Both the position numbers and the translations under genes were made by a program. The notes under the pieces are model-generated. The model worked only from the letters and a program-made list of their open reading frames with translations, made no database searches and was not told where the DNA came from. From Brachynemurus nebulosus (taxonomy: Eukaryota; Arthropoda; Insecta; Neuroptera; Myrmeleontidae), in the NCBI GenBank assembly GCA_035578155.1, contig JAPWDM010000003.1, positions 21,168,916 to 21,232,915 on the forward strand: a stretch of 64,000 bases of DNA, read 5' to 3'. Every line of letters begins with the position of its first letter. Positions within the stretch are counted from its first letter, which is position 1. Positions 11,661-43,800 of the stretch are shown here, in pieces.

Positions 11661-13178
11661 AGGAACAATATTTTTACTAACCTTTAAAGAATGAGAGCAT
11701 CTTTGTAAACAATTTGTGTGCTATCTTTATGATGAATGTAATAGTACTTAATACTAGATCTTATTTTTTTTTAATGGAAAAGAATAATTGTAGTTTTCAA
11801 CAATGTTTACGATGTCGAATAATTAGGGATGTAAAATAAGAAATAAAATTGAAATAAAATAAAATTTCGAATCAATTTCAACTTCATCGTACTAAATTCA
11901 CGACCAAGTTACATTTTTTGATTTTCTCAAAAAAGTCATTTATTTTTGGCAATGAAGTTTAATATCAAGTTTTACTCTTTTTCATCTCTTTAGATATTTT
12001 TAATAATTTATTGTAATTTATATTTTTATGAAATATTTTTATAATACATTAATTATTTCTAATAATAAATGAAATTTCATTCTATACAAATTGATGTTAT
12101 TTTTTCAGACGATTAAACTTTGGTTTACAAAGCGCAGAAATAATATTGTTTAACTAAGGCAGAATATATTTAGAAGTTATACTTAAATGTTGCAATATAT
12201 ATGTACATTAATTTGTATAGAAGAAGTGCCTGGCAATTTCTTTCTAGTTTTGGAAATCAAGCAAAGCAAATTTTACAGTTTCTGTGTATTTCGTATAATT
12301 AGATTTATTAATTAATGGCGGATGATTTGAAAAATGAGAATGAAACAAGTGGAACATCAGCGTAGAATTCAGTCAACAGTTTTCTGCCATCTATTTGATA
12401 AGACAAGGTTAAGAAAAAAAAATTTTAAAAATAGTGAAAAATAAAATTTTATTTTGTATAATAATTTAAAAAAAAAAGTGTTTTTGTTGTGACTGTGTTA
12501 GAGTGGCAGCTTTATTCATAGATTATTAGTTACTGGTTGTGTGTTTTCTTGATTTTATGCCCAACTGTAGTCAGAATAGTGAATTATTACTTTTGAAAAC
12601 GTGTCCAAACCAATTTATTAAAAAGTTTTACTGTGATTTAGAAGATAATTCTATTAAAATGAAATCTGTGTATTAATAACTGCTTTAAAGATAGTGGTGT
12701 TAATTGAGTGTTGCCATCAATAGTTGCAAGGACCACTAAATTCTGGTGAGCGATATATTTTATTTTTTTATTTGTTGTTTTCTTTCACTGGAATTGGAAT
12801 TCTTATTCCAAGTCAAAATTTATGGGTTCTTAGAGCGTCAGGATTATTTTTTCCTTTAAATATCTGATAGCAAATTAATTTTTCGCAGTGAATCTATACT
12901 TATCAGCTGTAGAATGTCTGATGAGGAAGGGGAAATGGAATGATGTAACAAGGGGATTTTTTTTTATTTTATGGAAATGTTCATAGAAAAACAAATGAAA
13001 CAAGAATATTTAAAAAATATTAACTTTATTTATAAAAATAAATAAATAATAAAATTATTTTTAAACATAACTAGTAATATAATACCTGAATTCTATATAT
13101 TCAAGCAAGAAGGTATACATATTACTTATTAATACAAAATAAATTCTATAATTATTACAAAATTATATTTTTTATATA

Positions 13179-13666
13179 CTGGGTGTCCCGGCCGGATGTA
13201 TACATACGATTTACATATTAATTTTTAACACTGGATTCCCATAAAGAAAAAGTTATGTCACAAGAGTGCTTTGGATAAACATATTCCTATTTTTGGTAAT
13301 TTTCTTTTATAAAATAATTCTTTTCCACCAAATTATCTGCACTATTTCTTTAACAGATAATTTTTTTTGGTGTTTTTATTATTTTAATATTTATTTTTAA
13401 GAAAATAAAAAAATGCCTTTTTGAATTGACAGCAGATGACACAAATATTTATTATGTAAAAATGTGAATCGCTTGAAAATTACGACATTCATGTCTTTAT
13501 TTTACTGCATTATTATTGTTAAAGCTATAGTAGCAGTAGTTATAATATTAAATTGGTATTATTATTGTGTTCAAAGCACTCTAATGACATAACTTTTTCC
13601 TTATGGGAATCCAATGTTAAAAATGAACATGTAAACCGTATGTGGACATTCAAATGGGACACCTGG
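13179..13666. mobile_element. TA-flanked element with ~100-bp terminal inverted repeats
   Basis: Left end CTGGGTGTCCC and right end GGGACACCTGG are flanked by TA at 13177-13178 and 13667-13668. Inverted homology extends about 100 bp inward: TTTTTAACACTGGATTCCCA at the left matches TGGGAATCCAATGTTAAAAA at the right, and GAGTGCTTTG matches CAAAGCACTC. The element is 488 bp and non-coding. TIR and TSD suit a Tc1/mariner-related non-autonomous element, though this is inferred. Confidence 0.8.
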
Positions 13667-14259
13667 TATATTTTTAAAAAGCTATTTTAACAATAAATCT
13701 CAATGATCACCGAATTTTCAAACAAATTATTTTTGAAAAATCTGTGTTCATTTTGTATATATCAGATACTAAAATAAAATAATATGTTACATTCTTGATG
13801 TGAATATGCCAGATATACATAATTATATAAAAATATAAATTTAGTAAGTCTTTAAAAAATTAAAGACCTTATTATATAACCTTAATCGTCATTATAAAGT
13901 AAAATTATTCTATACAAAAATGTGTAAAAAAAAATAAAGCTCTCATATATTTTCTGATTTCGTTAACATATTTTTTTTAGTACATTGTTAATTTTTGCTA
14001 AGTACACATTTTTATACAAATAAAAATTGTTAATGATACTTTGGTTATTTCGAAAACGACTAGACCAAAGGCTTGATCTGTCGTAGATGATTATATTTAT
14101 GTTAAATTGTACCACAACATTCTATAACAAATAGGAAAAACTATCACAATTGCAGCATAGAACTTTTTGATAACACAATATTAATGACGGCAACTCAATG
14201 GCAAGAAATTCAGTTTTCAGTCACATCATAGTGTTATCACAGCTTTCTGATTCATTTTG

Positions 14260-14265
14260 TTTATT
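14260..14265 (-). promoter_or_regulatory. Candidate polyadenylation hexamer of gene B
   Basis: AATAAA on the - strand lies about 55 bases past the gene B stop. Several similar AT-rich hexamers occur nearby, so this choice is tentative. Confidence 0.4.
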
Positions 14266-14320
14266 TAAAATAAATAAATATTCTTTTAATAAATTAATTA
14301 GTTAAGTTTTAAAAATAATT

Positions 14321-33303
<18,983 letters not shown>

Positions 33304-35574
33304 CTGTAACAAAATAAATAAAAAGTTATTAAAATTTTCAAATAAACTTTCAATTACGCTCAAGATTATTCCATTTCTTTTTATAGATCCTGTATTGAGT
33401 TTGAGAAAAAAACCCAATATTAAAAATAGATGATCTTGAATCATAACTTTATACAATATAATTAGCACAAAATTATGTTTGAGAAACAAGAATGATTCAT
33501 AAAAATTAATACTAGCTATCAGTAATCTCGTGTAACAAATTAAACATAATTATTCTATTTTATGGGCCCATAAATTGCAAATTATTGATCACATTGTCGT
33601 AATATAATTAATTAATTATTATGATAATTATTATTGTATCTTATTTAAATTTATGTTTACTAGTTATGTATGTACTTTGAAATGGTATATCATACACGAA
33701 TGGACTAAAGTACTCAAGTATGGCTATTGATTTCAAGTAAAGAGTCTGAAATATTTTAATGTTGCCCCGATCCCCGAAAATCTGGTCAAAATATGCAGAT
33801 ATGTATTATTTGATTTTAGCAAAACTCAGTATAGGTGGCTTTTTTAGGTTCCTGGAGCATGAATATGAAGTCGATTCTTGGGAAAACAAAAGGGCAGACC
33901 ATTTAGCGCAATACTGTCACGAAAGTTGGTATATGGGGACTTCTAGGTCGTCGATTACAAATACGAAATTTTAAGTAAAGGAAAATGTTACGCTTTAAAT
34001 AAATAAACACTTACAAGGAGATGCACCCAGAGTGAAATTCGGGATTTTGATGAAGCTTCGCTGGTGTGTAGAATAGGCAAAAATAAGGGACCGGTATTTT
34101 TTTATCGACCATCTTCCACATTTACGGGGTGAAACCAACCCCTAAATTTGGGGGTTCAAATCGTATTTCTTAAGATATCTCGAAAACTACAAGAGATAGG
34201 GGAAAACTTTAAATTGACGAAATGTTCCTCTTTGAAAGACCTATTCACCTGTATAGGTTAAACCAGGGCCGGGTTCATAAGAGGGGCTGGAGGGGTTGTA
34301 AATTAGTCACGAAAATTACGTTAATAAGGTCAACAACTGACCCATTGACATGTCCCTTTTTTTCATCTTTTGACATATTTTTCGGGATTTGGGGCCACTG
34401 TGTGGCGTGGTGAATATACTAACTTATTGTAGTCCCAGAAAATTTAAATTTATCGAGAGTCTACTATACAATCTGCAACCAAAAGAATCGAATGTATATT
34501 TTATGAATGTATCAATAATAAAAGACTTTTTTTCTTTCAGAGATTCTTGTCAAGGTATAACTTTTTACTATGTATGTTAATTGTCGGTTTGTTTACAAAT
34601 ATTAATTTCTTTATTTTATTGTGTATATGATAATATTTTTAGTAACTTTGCTGTAAATAATTTTAATGATACTGATTATGGAATTGTAAAATAACTGTCC
34701 TTTATTGCCATTAAAGTTAATGATGCTCAGATTACATCACTACAGGTCAAAAACATTACAAATTTACAAGAGATAATTCAATACATCGAAACAACTTATT
34801 GACAATAAACAGTTACTTATTGATTGTTCTCAATTTCTTGTATCATTAGCAGGTTTTTTTCTTTTTTAAAAGGAAAAACTTCTGTAGCAAGGTAACACTG
34901 AGCGAGAGTGTAATGAAAACGATAATGCTTTGTTTGTAATAAAATTTGTAGTAGTTGTAAGGTGAAACAAACACTCCAGGTTAATTGACCATTGCTAAGT
35001 GATTAATATTCTATATTATTCAAATTATTTAATTTATTCATAACTGTTCATATCATTCTTGATGTCATATTTTGTTATTTACACTTATAGTAGGTTCAAC
35101 TCGGTATGGAATAGTAAGGGTGCAGTAGTATGTCACTAGTCACTACCGAAAAATTTTATTTGTAATGTTTTTTTTTCAATAATGACAAAAGTAAGTATAC
35201 CTTTAATATACCTACTAAGAGTATTCATACGATTAAATTAACATTTCTATTCACCGAAAATTAGATAACAATTACTTTCATTATTATTACCTTTCAGTTA
35301 ATTGTTGTTCTTGTTAGACTACTAAAATTCAATAAATCTATGGAAACCAAAATAATTTACACATTTATTGTGTATCTATTTGGAATCAAATATTTGTATT
35401 TGTATTATTTCGAAGCCAACTTTCTGACATAAATTATTTTATGGCAAAAAATGGCAAAAAATTATGGATACTTGAATCGAATTATTAAACTGAGACATAC
35501 TTTGACTTCTTATGGCTTCTGGTTCTAGCCTGAAGCTGGAGTTGGAATCCTAATAATTTTGTTAGGTACACTAC

Positions 35575-35680
35575 GTTTCTTGTAGTTGACTCTGAACTCA
35601 TAACCTATTGGGCAGGCAAGAGTTAGAGGTGCTAACCACTTGCTATAACCAACTTAACGACAGCGACACCATACTATCTT
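35575..35680 (-). repeat. tRNA-derived SINE-like element
   Basis: On the - strand, GGTTATAGCAAGTGGTTAGC carries an A-box-like TAGCAAGTGG, and GTTCAGAGTC (complement at 35588-35597) is B-box-like about 40 bases downstream, as in a tRNA. No intact anticodon arm or acceptor stem is seen, so it is scored as a SINE fragment. Confidence 0.55.
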
Positions 35681-35962
35681 CTCCGACAATATTTATGTCG
35701 CCAACATTATGCATATTATTTTATTTTTTATTTTTAATTAAATAAACAAAATAACAAAATTATCAAATGTCAACACATTGAGTAAAAATTGAAGGTGAAG
35801 AACTGTTGACTGCAACTATTGTCAATCTCCAACGTCTAATATTTACTCAATTATTTACTCTCAATCAAAATAAGTAAATATTGACAATGAGTTTGCGTGT
35901 AGTAATTGAGAAATTACTTGATTTATGTTAATTACTCAATACGTCCAATTTAACTAACTAAC

Positions 35963-35964
<2 letters not shown>

Positions 35965-36013
<49 letters not shown>

Positions 36014-36014
36014 A
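35965..36014. repeat. (AAAT)n microsatellite
   Basis: About twelve AAAT units in tandem. Confidence 0.95.
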
Positions 36015-36424
36015 TATGATTTTTTTAAAATATTGATTGAAGAATACTTTGCAAAATCACAACACAATATTTTCTTACATCATATTGCAATATACAATGG
36101 CAGTCTAAATAATCAACCTCTTTTCATGATAGGATAGATATCATACTGGGAGTAATTTTTAATTAGAACCAAAGGTAAAAATTTCAAGCTAAAGTTATAC
36201 CTAAAGGTTATTAAAATCTATTTTCTTGTTCAGGGACTCTGAGTATTAATTTAAATTTAATGAATTTTTATGGTGGCGTAATTAAATGAAAAATTATAAA
36301 AGAATGGTCTTATTATCAAAAAACCGCTAATTACTTTGTGGTTTACAAAATTCAAGGTTAAACACGGATGGAATTTATTAAATAAAAATTTCAATTAATT
36401 ATTTTGATTATAACAATTAATTAC

Positions 36425-36504
36425 CTGTGTCTACAGTTGGAAAAGGTAATGAATCTAACAATTTAACAAGAGGAATTAACAAAACGACCGTCGCTGAAAC
36501 TGTT
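36425..36504 (-). CDS. Alternative candidate exon upstream of gene B Walker A exon
   Basis: On the - strand an 80-bp segment lies between TTTCAACTCAG and an ACACAG|GTAATT donor. It ends in phase 1, as the Walker A exon requires, and encodes TVSATVVLLIPLVKLLDSLP then FPTVDT. The hydrophobic start is not typical of an ABCG N terminus and no methionine is included. It is an alternative to 40242-40332, and the two cannot be joined because their phases clash. Confidence 0.2.
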
Positions 36505-36673
36505 CTGAGTTGAAAGTTAATCGAGTTAAAAATAACTTTAAGGTAACAAATTTGAGTCGTAGAAAACTAAAAATTATTCAGAAAAAATACAAACATCGAA
36601 CATAATACGGTAAAACAATAATTTAACGAATAAAATAGGTTAGTCCGCCATTCTTTTGAAACATACCCTTTGC

Positions 36674-36743
36674 AGTTCGCTCCCACATACTAGTTCGCTC
36701 CCGCGGTCAGATTTTAATCTTATCCTGAAAAAGGGTCGTAGGT
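36674..36743. repeat. Cluster of AGTTCGCTCCC words
   Basis: The word AGTTCGCTCCC occurs three times within 70 bp (near 36676, 36691 and 36733), more than chance would give. The meaning is unknown. Confidence 0.5.
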
Positions 36744-37409
36744 TAGTTCGCTCCCGACTTGTTATCTACTGACAGGTAAAATTAATTACTTAAAAATATT
36801 CAAACTGATACATAACAGCCATTCTTTAGTTACGGACATGATATTCTCACGCACATTTACACGCCTTCTCAAAAGAAAAAAAATAGAAGTTCAATACTAA
36901 GCAGATAGACAAATGTGTACACAATATTTGTACTGAATATAAAATACATAACATTATTAGTTTTAATGCTTGAGTTACGCACAGTAATGGATTCTGCATA
37001 TAAAGCCTTACACGATTCTGAACAGTTTAAGTTGCAAAAAAATCCTATTCAATTGCTTTTAGCATTAGAAAATTTACTTTGTTTTCAAAATGGGTCTTGT
37101 CAAATTACTCATTATATTAAACATATATATCACATTACAAGTTTTTTGTGAATATCTCAAAATCATAAAAAGTGGACATGACCCGTTTTGAAACTGGACT
37201 CCTCAATTATCGGATTTCCTTCACTGTTAATAATCAAACCCATTTCAAATTAACATTGACTATATTATTAGCGAATTTTCAGAATGGAATTGAGTTATTA
37301 CAGCCACTGTCATGACACGACTTGAGCCCGGGACTACGGCAGAAATTTGTTTTGAGGTTTCTAGAAACTGAACATAATATTCACTAAAATTTATATATTT
37401 ATATATATA

Positions 37410-37816
37410 CAGTCTGTTTCAGCGAGGTAAGAACATACAAAATTAACAAGGGAAAAAATTGTTGGGATCAGAGTATGCTAGTCCTTTATGGGTATCATTT
37501 TTATATAAGTATCCATAGTTATTAAAATTTTCTTTAATTGCATAAAAGTAAATTTGAAAAAAAAACAATAGGTGTCCAATTTTCTACTAAGCTGTATTAT
37601 TTGTTAATAAATATTTCAACATTAGATTAAGATTTATTTATAGTTATCTCAATATATTTACTGGTATTGTCATTTAATTACTTTTAAACATTATTTTGAC
37701 GCGGTACTATTTAACGTTTTGCTAAATATTTATTAATAATAAAATAAAGCACCCCTTGATCATAACAAATTTTCCCTGTGTTAAAATTTATATGTTCTTA
37801 GTTGCTTGAAACACCC

Positions 37817-37818
<2 letters not shown>
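37410..37818. mobile_element. TA-flanked element, TIR with GTTTCAGCRAxxTAAGAACAT
   Basis: The left end starts CAGTCTGTTTCAGCGAGGTA, preceded by TA. The right end (complement) is CCGGGTGTTTCAAGCAACTA, followed by TA. Inverted homology runs about 75 bp (AAGAACATA, then GGGAAAA, then TTGTTRKGATCA). The element is 409 bp and non-coding. Confidence 0.75.
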
Positions 37819-37868
<50 letters not shown>

Positions 37869-37879
37869 TATACCGTATA

Positions 37880-37930
<51 letters not shown>

Positions 37931-38000
37931 GGGTGTTTCAAGCAACTAAGAACATATAAATTTTAACACAGGGAAAATTTGTTATGATCAAGGGGTGCTT

Positions 38001-38004
<4 letters not shown>
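37742..38004. repeat. Palindrome with 77-bp arms around (TA)n
   Basis: The right arm of the 37410-37818 element is repeated in mirror orientation at 37929-38004 (CCGGGTGTTTCAAGCAACTA to ATGATCAAGGGGTGCTTTAT). By eye the arms are identical. Between them lies about 110 bp of TA-rich dinucleotide repeat. Confidence 0.85.

Positions 38005-38080
<76 letters not shown>
38003..38080. repeat. (TA)n microsatellite
   Basis: TA tract of about 78 bp joining the palindrome arm to family-R copy 3. Confidence 0.95.
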
Positions 38081-38081
<1 letters not shown>

Positions 38082-38402
38082 CTCTCGAACGAAATGTCCT
38101 AGGTTTACGCAATTTGATGAAATGGAAGTCTCAAACCGTTGGACAAGTTCGTTAACCAGACACGTCCGATGCCCGGAACATGGTTCTTGTTCGTGAAAAA
38201 AATTAGTTTTTTGCCAAAATTTTCACTTATTCAGAAGTTTTTCCGACTTTTTTTACACCGTTAGAAGGAGGATGAAAAATTACATAAAAAAGGTTTCTAA
38301 ACCATCATTTTATGTAAACTGGTTTCTGAGAAAAACGAATTTTTGTAAACGGAAATTCGCTGTTATTCAGGTGTTATTCGCTGTTATGCTGCGACAGGGG
38401 TA
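38080..38402 (-). repeat. Dispersed repeat family R, copy 3
   Basis: Reverse-orientation copy that starts at the (TA)n with CTCTCGAACGAAATGTCCTA and ends ATGCTGCGACAGGGGTAT. An internal GCTGTTATTCAGGTGTTATT stretch is a small duplication absent from the other copies. Confidence 0.8.
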
Positions 38403-40241
38403 TTATTTTTTTTAAATTAATATTTCACTAGCAGTTGCTGTACTTATAAGTTTATCCGTAGAAAAATGAGTTCTTTGGCTACATTTTTTGGCTTACACTG
38501 ACAGAATCGTAACATACCTAATGAAAGAAAGAAGTTATAATCGAAATCTGTAAGAAAAACTGCTAAACATTTGAGTTTCAATAGTATTTTATTAAGTGTA
38601 TTGATTACTTTCACACAATGAAAACTTTATAAATTCAAGTCTTCCCGACACTTCCACCATTAGATTTTAATTTAAAAGAAAAACAGAGCACCTCGAATTT
38701 TTAATTCTTACTGGGATTCCTAAGCTATGTAATAAGCAGCAGCTTTGAACTTTTCCCATGTGATATTTCGAAACAAATATATTTTAAAAATTCCATTTTT
38801 TACAATTATGTTTGCAAAAAAAAAATAATAATCAAGGTTAAACAATTATAAACAAAACAATTTGCACTTCCAGTTTTTTACGGAAAAACTTGTATATTTC
38901 AAAGTTAAGTGACCATCAAGCCAAACAATTTTAAGTTCATTTTCATCAATCAATGTTGACAATTATTTTACCCTTAACGTAGTTACTAATAATTAATCTT
39001 TGGAATTTAACAACCAGAAAAAATGTTATGTTTTCTTTACGGTTTTTCTAAGTGTCTTTTTTTAATCCATCAACATGATTATATGGTATTCCATTAATAC
39101 TTCGTTATAGCTGATTTTATACTGCGCACTTGGTGGTTTTTACGAGCACGTTTTAAAAATATGTTTCGGTTAGTTTTTGCTAGCTATTTGAAACTAGAAA
39201 ATTGATTATTCTTAATTTATGTAGTTAACAAGTAAGATTTAATCAACATTAAAAACTGGTTATGGTTATATTAATAATATTATCATTATTATTAATTTTT
39301 TAATTATTTTTAAATCAACTTTTTCACTGTAGATCTAATTTTTTATTAGCAAATTTTTATTAGCAAATATTTTAATAATGATGGATAATTTTTTTTTCAT
39401 TTTTATGTAAATTTTTGTTGGTAATCATTTTTTTAAAATTTATTTATGAAATTAAATTATATTTATTTTTTGTAAATTAAAAACTAGTAGCAAATTTTAG
39501 AAACAATAATTTATGTTTTATAATGCTTTAAACTTATAAATAATTAGGTATGTAGTAAATTGCTATTAATATAATTTTACTGCTTTATAGAACGTGGTTT
39601 AACTTTATATTAATTTACTTTACTACAATAAAGTGATAGGGTCAAACCAGCGTTTACTATCAAATATAAAATTTTACTTCATAAAAGTTTAATTCATTGA
39701 AACGACTAATTTCGTTTTTACCGTAACTGTACAATTAATGAAAACAGATCCACATTTTGCAGCAATTTATAAACAATTTTACCATTAAAATTCAAAACTG
39801 AATTTTTAGGCATTACTAATACCTTCCGATCAAAAAATGGTTTCTGAATAATTAGGAATGTAAGTACTATGCAATTCCACTCTTGAGAAATTTACGTTCA
39901 CTTCACAATTAGTTCATTATTACAAAATGCAAAAAAAAAAGAAAATAAATAAAAATTATTAGTGTTGTTTCTAACTTTAGTAAAAATTCATAATTAAACT
40001 TTATTCACATATATCTATAATTAAAAACATTTTCTTTAAAAAATGAAACTATTTCAAGTTAATTACGTTTCCCAATACACGCAGAATCAATAAAATTAAT
40101 GAAAGAATAATGGCAGTGACCTAATAGTTAGTTTTATTTACAATCAAAACGAAATGTGTATTTCATGATGCAAAAGGCAATTATTATAAAAAAAAAAATG
40201 TGATATATGTATGCATATCTACATATTCTTTATTACAATAC

Positions 40242-40332
40242 CTTCAGAAAGTTTTGAAAAGCCTCTTTGTAATGACTTGTTCTTAATTTCTTTCACCCCG
40301 CGCATTGCCACTCGAAATATAAGAGCAGGCAT
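40242..40332 (-). CDS. Candidate first coding exon of gene B
   Basis: On the - strand, ATG at 40332 opens MPALIFRVAMRGVKEIKNKS then LQRGFSKLSE and stops at a GAAG|GTATTG donor in phase 1, which is the phase needed by the Walker A exon. Joined, the protein would be about 616 residues, a normal ABCG length. The stretch is higher in GC than its surroundings and open for about 24 codons upstream of the ATG. Against it: the usual short motif of the form F-x-D-L-x-Y-x-V before Walker A is not present. Confidence 0.35.
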
Positions 40333-40622
40333 TGAGTAGAATCTTGCCCACCGTTTTGGAAAACATAGTTTTGAGAAGAACGTGTGTAAAATTTCAAAAC
40401 GTATTTATAGTTAAAAAAACACAAGCATGGTTTTGAGAAAATAGCGTGTAATAGTCCAAAATGTAATTGCGTTTATTATCTATATGAAATATTGAAAATA
40501 TCGGCTTACTAATTTTGTCTTTTCAGACTACTTTTTGAACAATGTATTGAAGAGTTTAGAAATATAATCCGCAAAGCTATAACTGTAGTCGTAGATATTC
40601 AATAATAATAAAAACTATTGCC

Positions 40623-40866
40623 GTTTTTATGTCATCAAAGGATGACATATTAATATCGTTGTGTGATCATAGTGGGGGAAACATTATTATAGAGTTGTAT
40701 ATCCATATTGAATAATTATAGAGTTGTACATCCATATTGAATAAACGCAAGAGGGCTGTAGAGTTAACAACTATACAGTTAACAAAAAATCATAAATTAA
40801 CACTTTCACTGAGGTGACATTACTTAGTGCGTGTCAAAAACACGCACTTAACGAATTTTTCAAATT
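40623..40866. repeat. Dispersed repeat D, copy 2 (inverted)
   Basis: Reverse-orientation relative of about 1360-1577. It has one internal duplication of an ATAGAGTTGTAYATCCATAT segment (near 40691 and 40722) absent from copy 1. Confidence 0.75.
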
Positions 40867-43800
40867 TTCTGACGGTAGTGTACATAAAAATACTTAACTA
40901 TTGCGGGTCGTGATCTATGTAGGCAAGCAGCACAAATATAACTGATATGGTAAAATGTGTTAAATTGTCGAGATATCTTTGGTGGGTACACATAATTAGA
41001 GATTTAGTAGTATAGTAACACAAGTACCATTCACCTGTAAAGTTAAAATTGAGTACGGCTTACGAAATATGACTGGTTTGTTCAATGCCAACTTGTATTC
41101 TCTTATTTCTCATTCATTTACCAAATTATGGTGGTATTATAAGTGCATGTGATAAACGCATTATATTATCAATTAACACATGCCTTAACTGGTTTAATGT
41201 GGAAAATAATTTTCGCGTGTAAACGGATCATTTTTTTTTTAAGTAGAAATGTTGGTTGCTTATTCTCAAGCAACTCGAATTAAACACAACTTAAGTCCCA
41301 TCCTATTTTATGTAAAAAGTCACGGATAGAAGTTATTACGAAATAAAATTATTTCTAGAAAAAAATTGTTTTCTTTTTTTTTTAGTTTTTTGTAAAATCA
41401 CAAAAAAAATTACATACTTTCTTAAAAGCATTTTAAATATTTACATATTTAATTTGTTTTTTGAAAAAAAAAAAAAAATACTAATTTACTATGGTGAGAC
41501 AAAAAAAAAAACATCTATTTATATCTTATACAACTATTCAAGGAGCTATTTTTGTACATATACATATATGCGTACGTATGTATGTCCCTTTTTTCTCAAA
41601 ATGGCTCGAACAATTTTACTGAAATCTTAGAATATACTATCTTCTGGTGTAATAAGTGCGACTGAGAAGGATCTCACGATTGTGGAAATTTATTTTAAAT
41701 GTAAAAGCCTACTTCAAAAAGGTGCAAATTCTAATACTGACATTTGCGAGTAACAAAAATGAATAACAGAAGTGAACAATCAGAAGGTTACATACAAAAT
41801 GGTAAGTAGGGGTTCCTCAGAGGTTGATGGTGATGGGAATTAAGAAATTTATCTTTATCTTATAACGTATTAATTTGATATAGGTACGTAAATAACGGTA
41901 GAAATGCTGGAGAGAGTAACAAAATTGCAAGAGTTTTCATTATCTTAAAAGTGTTCTAGATGGAATAGATAACACAAAAAATATGTCGAATATTGTAATT
42001 TTTATAAAATTTACGATAATGTAATTACTAGTTAGTACTTACCATAATTTTATAACTTTAAACGAAACGATAAGTAAATTGTGAGTGATAAGGTGCGTTA
42101 TCAGTTGAAATGACGGAATTCAAAACATTTCCAACTCATTAACCGTCCCATCTTTATAACACTTTATCATACAATAACAAAAATTTTAGATTGAAATAAA
42201 TAAACACATAAGTACAAATTTCTTATATTTGAATAGACCTTTGGATCTTCATAACTTTGATAAGAGTTTCGAAATTTTTTTATTTTTTGTGTCACTGTAA
42301 ATATTAAGACATTGAAATGCTGATTCTGATAATGACCTCTTTCGTCTCAACTGTAACACAATTGATAACATTTTTGAATATTTTGATAATCTAACCGTAC
42401 TTTTGTTATTTATTCATATATAAAGGAGAGAAACTACAGTCCGATTTCTTTGTTTTAATTTTGTTAAATGATCAATATTGATCATAAGATCATTGACTTG
42501 AGAATATTTTTTAATTTGTAAGGAGTTTTTTCCATCTTTTGTTTTTAGTTTTATTTATTATTCAGGAAACGTTTTGAGGTTAAGTTCATTGCTACCGCTT
42601 GATTATTTATGCGTCAAGTATTACAAATAATTGGCCTGTACACATATATAAGTACATAATTATTATGATATAACACCTATAACAAAATAAATTGAATCAA
42701 GTTCAGTGGATGTATGATGAATTGATGACTGATCGTTTTCTATGACAGTATATAAGAATGGTGGAGATAGGACTACGAAGCTTGAAGATTAGTTATGAGC
42801 AATAGTGAGCTGGAGGGGTTTCATGCGAGTCCTTTATTAGATTCGAGAGCCTTTTATTCTTTCACAAAACGTGAAAAAGGAAGAGAAAGAATAATGTATA
42901 ACAATTTCTGCTATAGGTGCAAAAGTCTTTTTTTGTTTTAATAATTTTTACCACATAATTAAGATTAATCTTTTTTAATTAAACTATAATCCAGTCGTTG
43001 TTAAAATGGTTTTGTGTGTCTCGAATTTTCACTCTTATTCACACTTTTTGAAGACCAAGCAAAGTGAACAAATTCTTTCGTTTGATTTCGTCATCGCTAC
43101 ATTTGGTGTTGGGTTTGAGCGTGAATCCAAGCATGCAAGACATCGAAATTAAGAATGTGGATAGCTTAGCCTGCTTCTTATGAAAGTGTGGATCAAAGGT
43201 TTTTGGAGATTCACTTACAATTGTTACAAGTTGTCATAATTTTCAAACTTATTTTGGTTCTGAAGAAATTTTGGCTTTATCTGAACGAGTTGGACCAATT
43301 TTCTCTGTCTGTTTATGTTATTTACGTTTCATATTATATAGTTACAAATTTTTTTATTCTAGAATTTTAGTTGATGGACTGATTTTTCCTCAAAAATTAA
43401 TGATTTTACTGAATTGCGGACTTAAACCATTGAATCCATGTTCAGAATTTAGTCCATCATATGATCAAAAACTATAACTAATCAAAATTTTTGTAAACAT
43501 TATACTATTTAATATTTATTGTATTTACAGGTGCTAACGGCCTCGTAGCTGATGCACTTAAAATAATAATAAAAAGAAAAAAAATTTAGTCCAGTCATAT
43601 TTTATGTTTAGTGTTTCTGATCCGAATAAAATCGAATTAATTATTATGAATATTTTGAAATCTATAGAAGTATCTTTCATGTACTATCCATTAAGGAAAT
43701 TATCTAACCGATTATTATTTCATACAAATTGGTGGTTACTTTACTCCCAGAATTATCATCCCTCATTTGAGTCATTTTCAAAACGATTAGTCTGGTCAAA

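Larger units (their letters stand above)
11538..14320. other. Intergenic region between tail-to-tail ABCG genes
   Basis: This region holds the 3' ends of both transporter genes: AATAAA at 11655-11660 on the + strand and its complement at 14260-14265 serving the - strand. It also holds a TA-flanked transposon at 13179-13666. A 16-codon frame at 12315-12362 (MADDLKNENETSGTSA) has plausible start context but no support. The rest is AT-rich and shows nothing else. Confidence 0.75.
33304..40241 (-). other. Putative first intron of gene B or upstream region
   Basis: It contains a tRNA-derived SINE on the - strand (35575-35680), an (AAAT)n tract (35965-36014), a cluster of AGTTCGCTCCC words (36674-36743), a TA-flanked element (37410-37818), a (TA)n-centred palindrome (37742-38004), a (TA)n tract (38003-38080) and a family-R copy (38080-38402). 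The stretch 33740-34220 looks like decayed repeat. A possible exon lies at 36425-36504. Confidence 0.6.

Noticed and set aside
12315..12362. Small frame MADDLKNENETSGTSA with a plausible start context
   Set aside because: Only 16 codons, no clear donor site and no companion exon; it may be chance.
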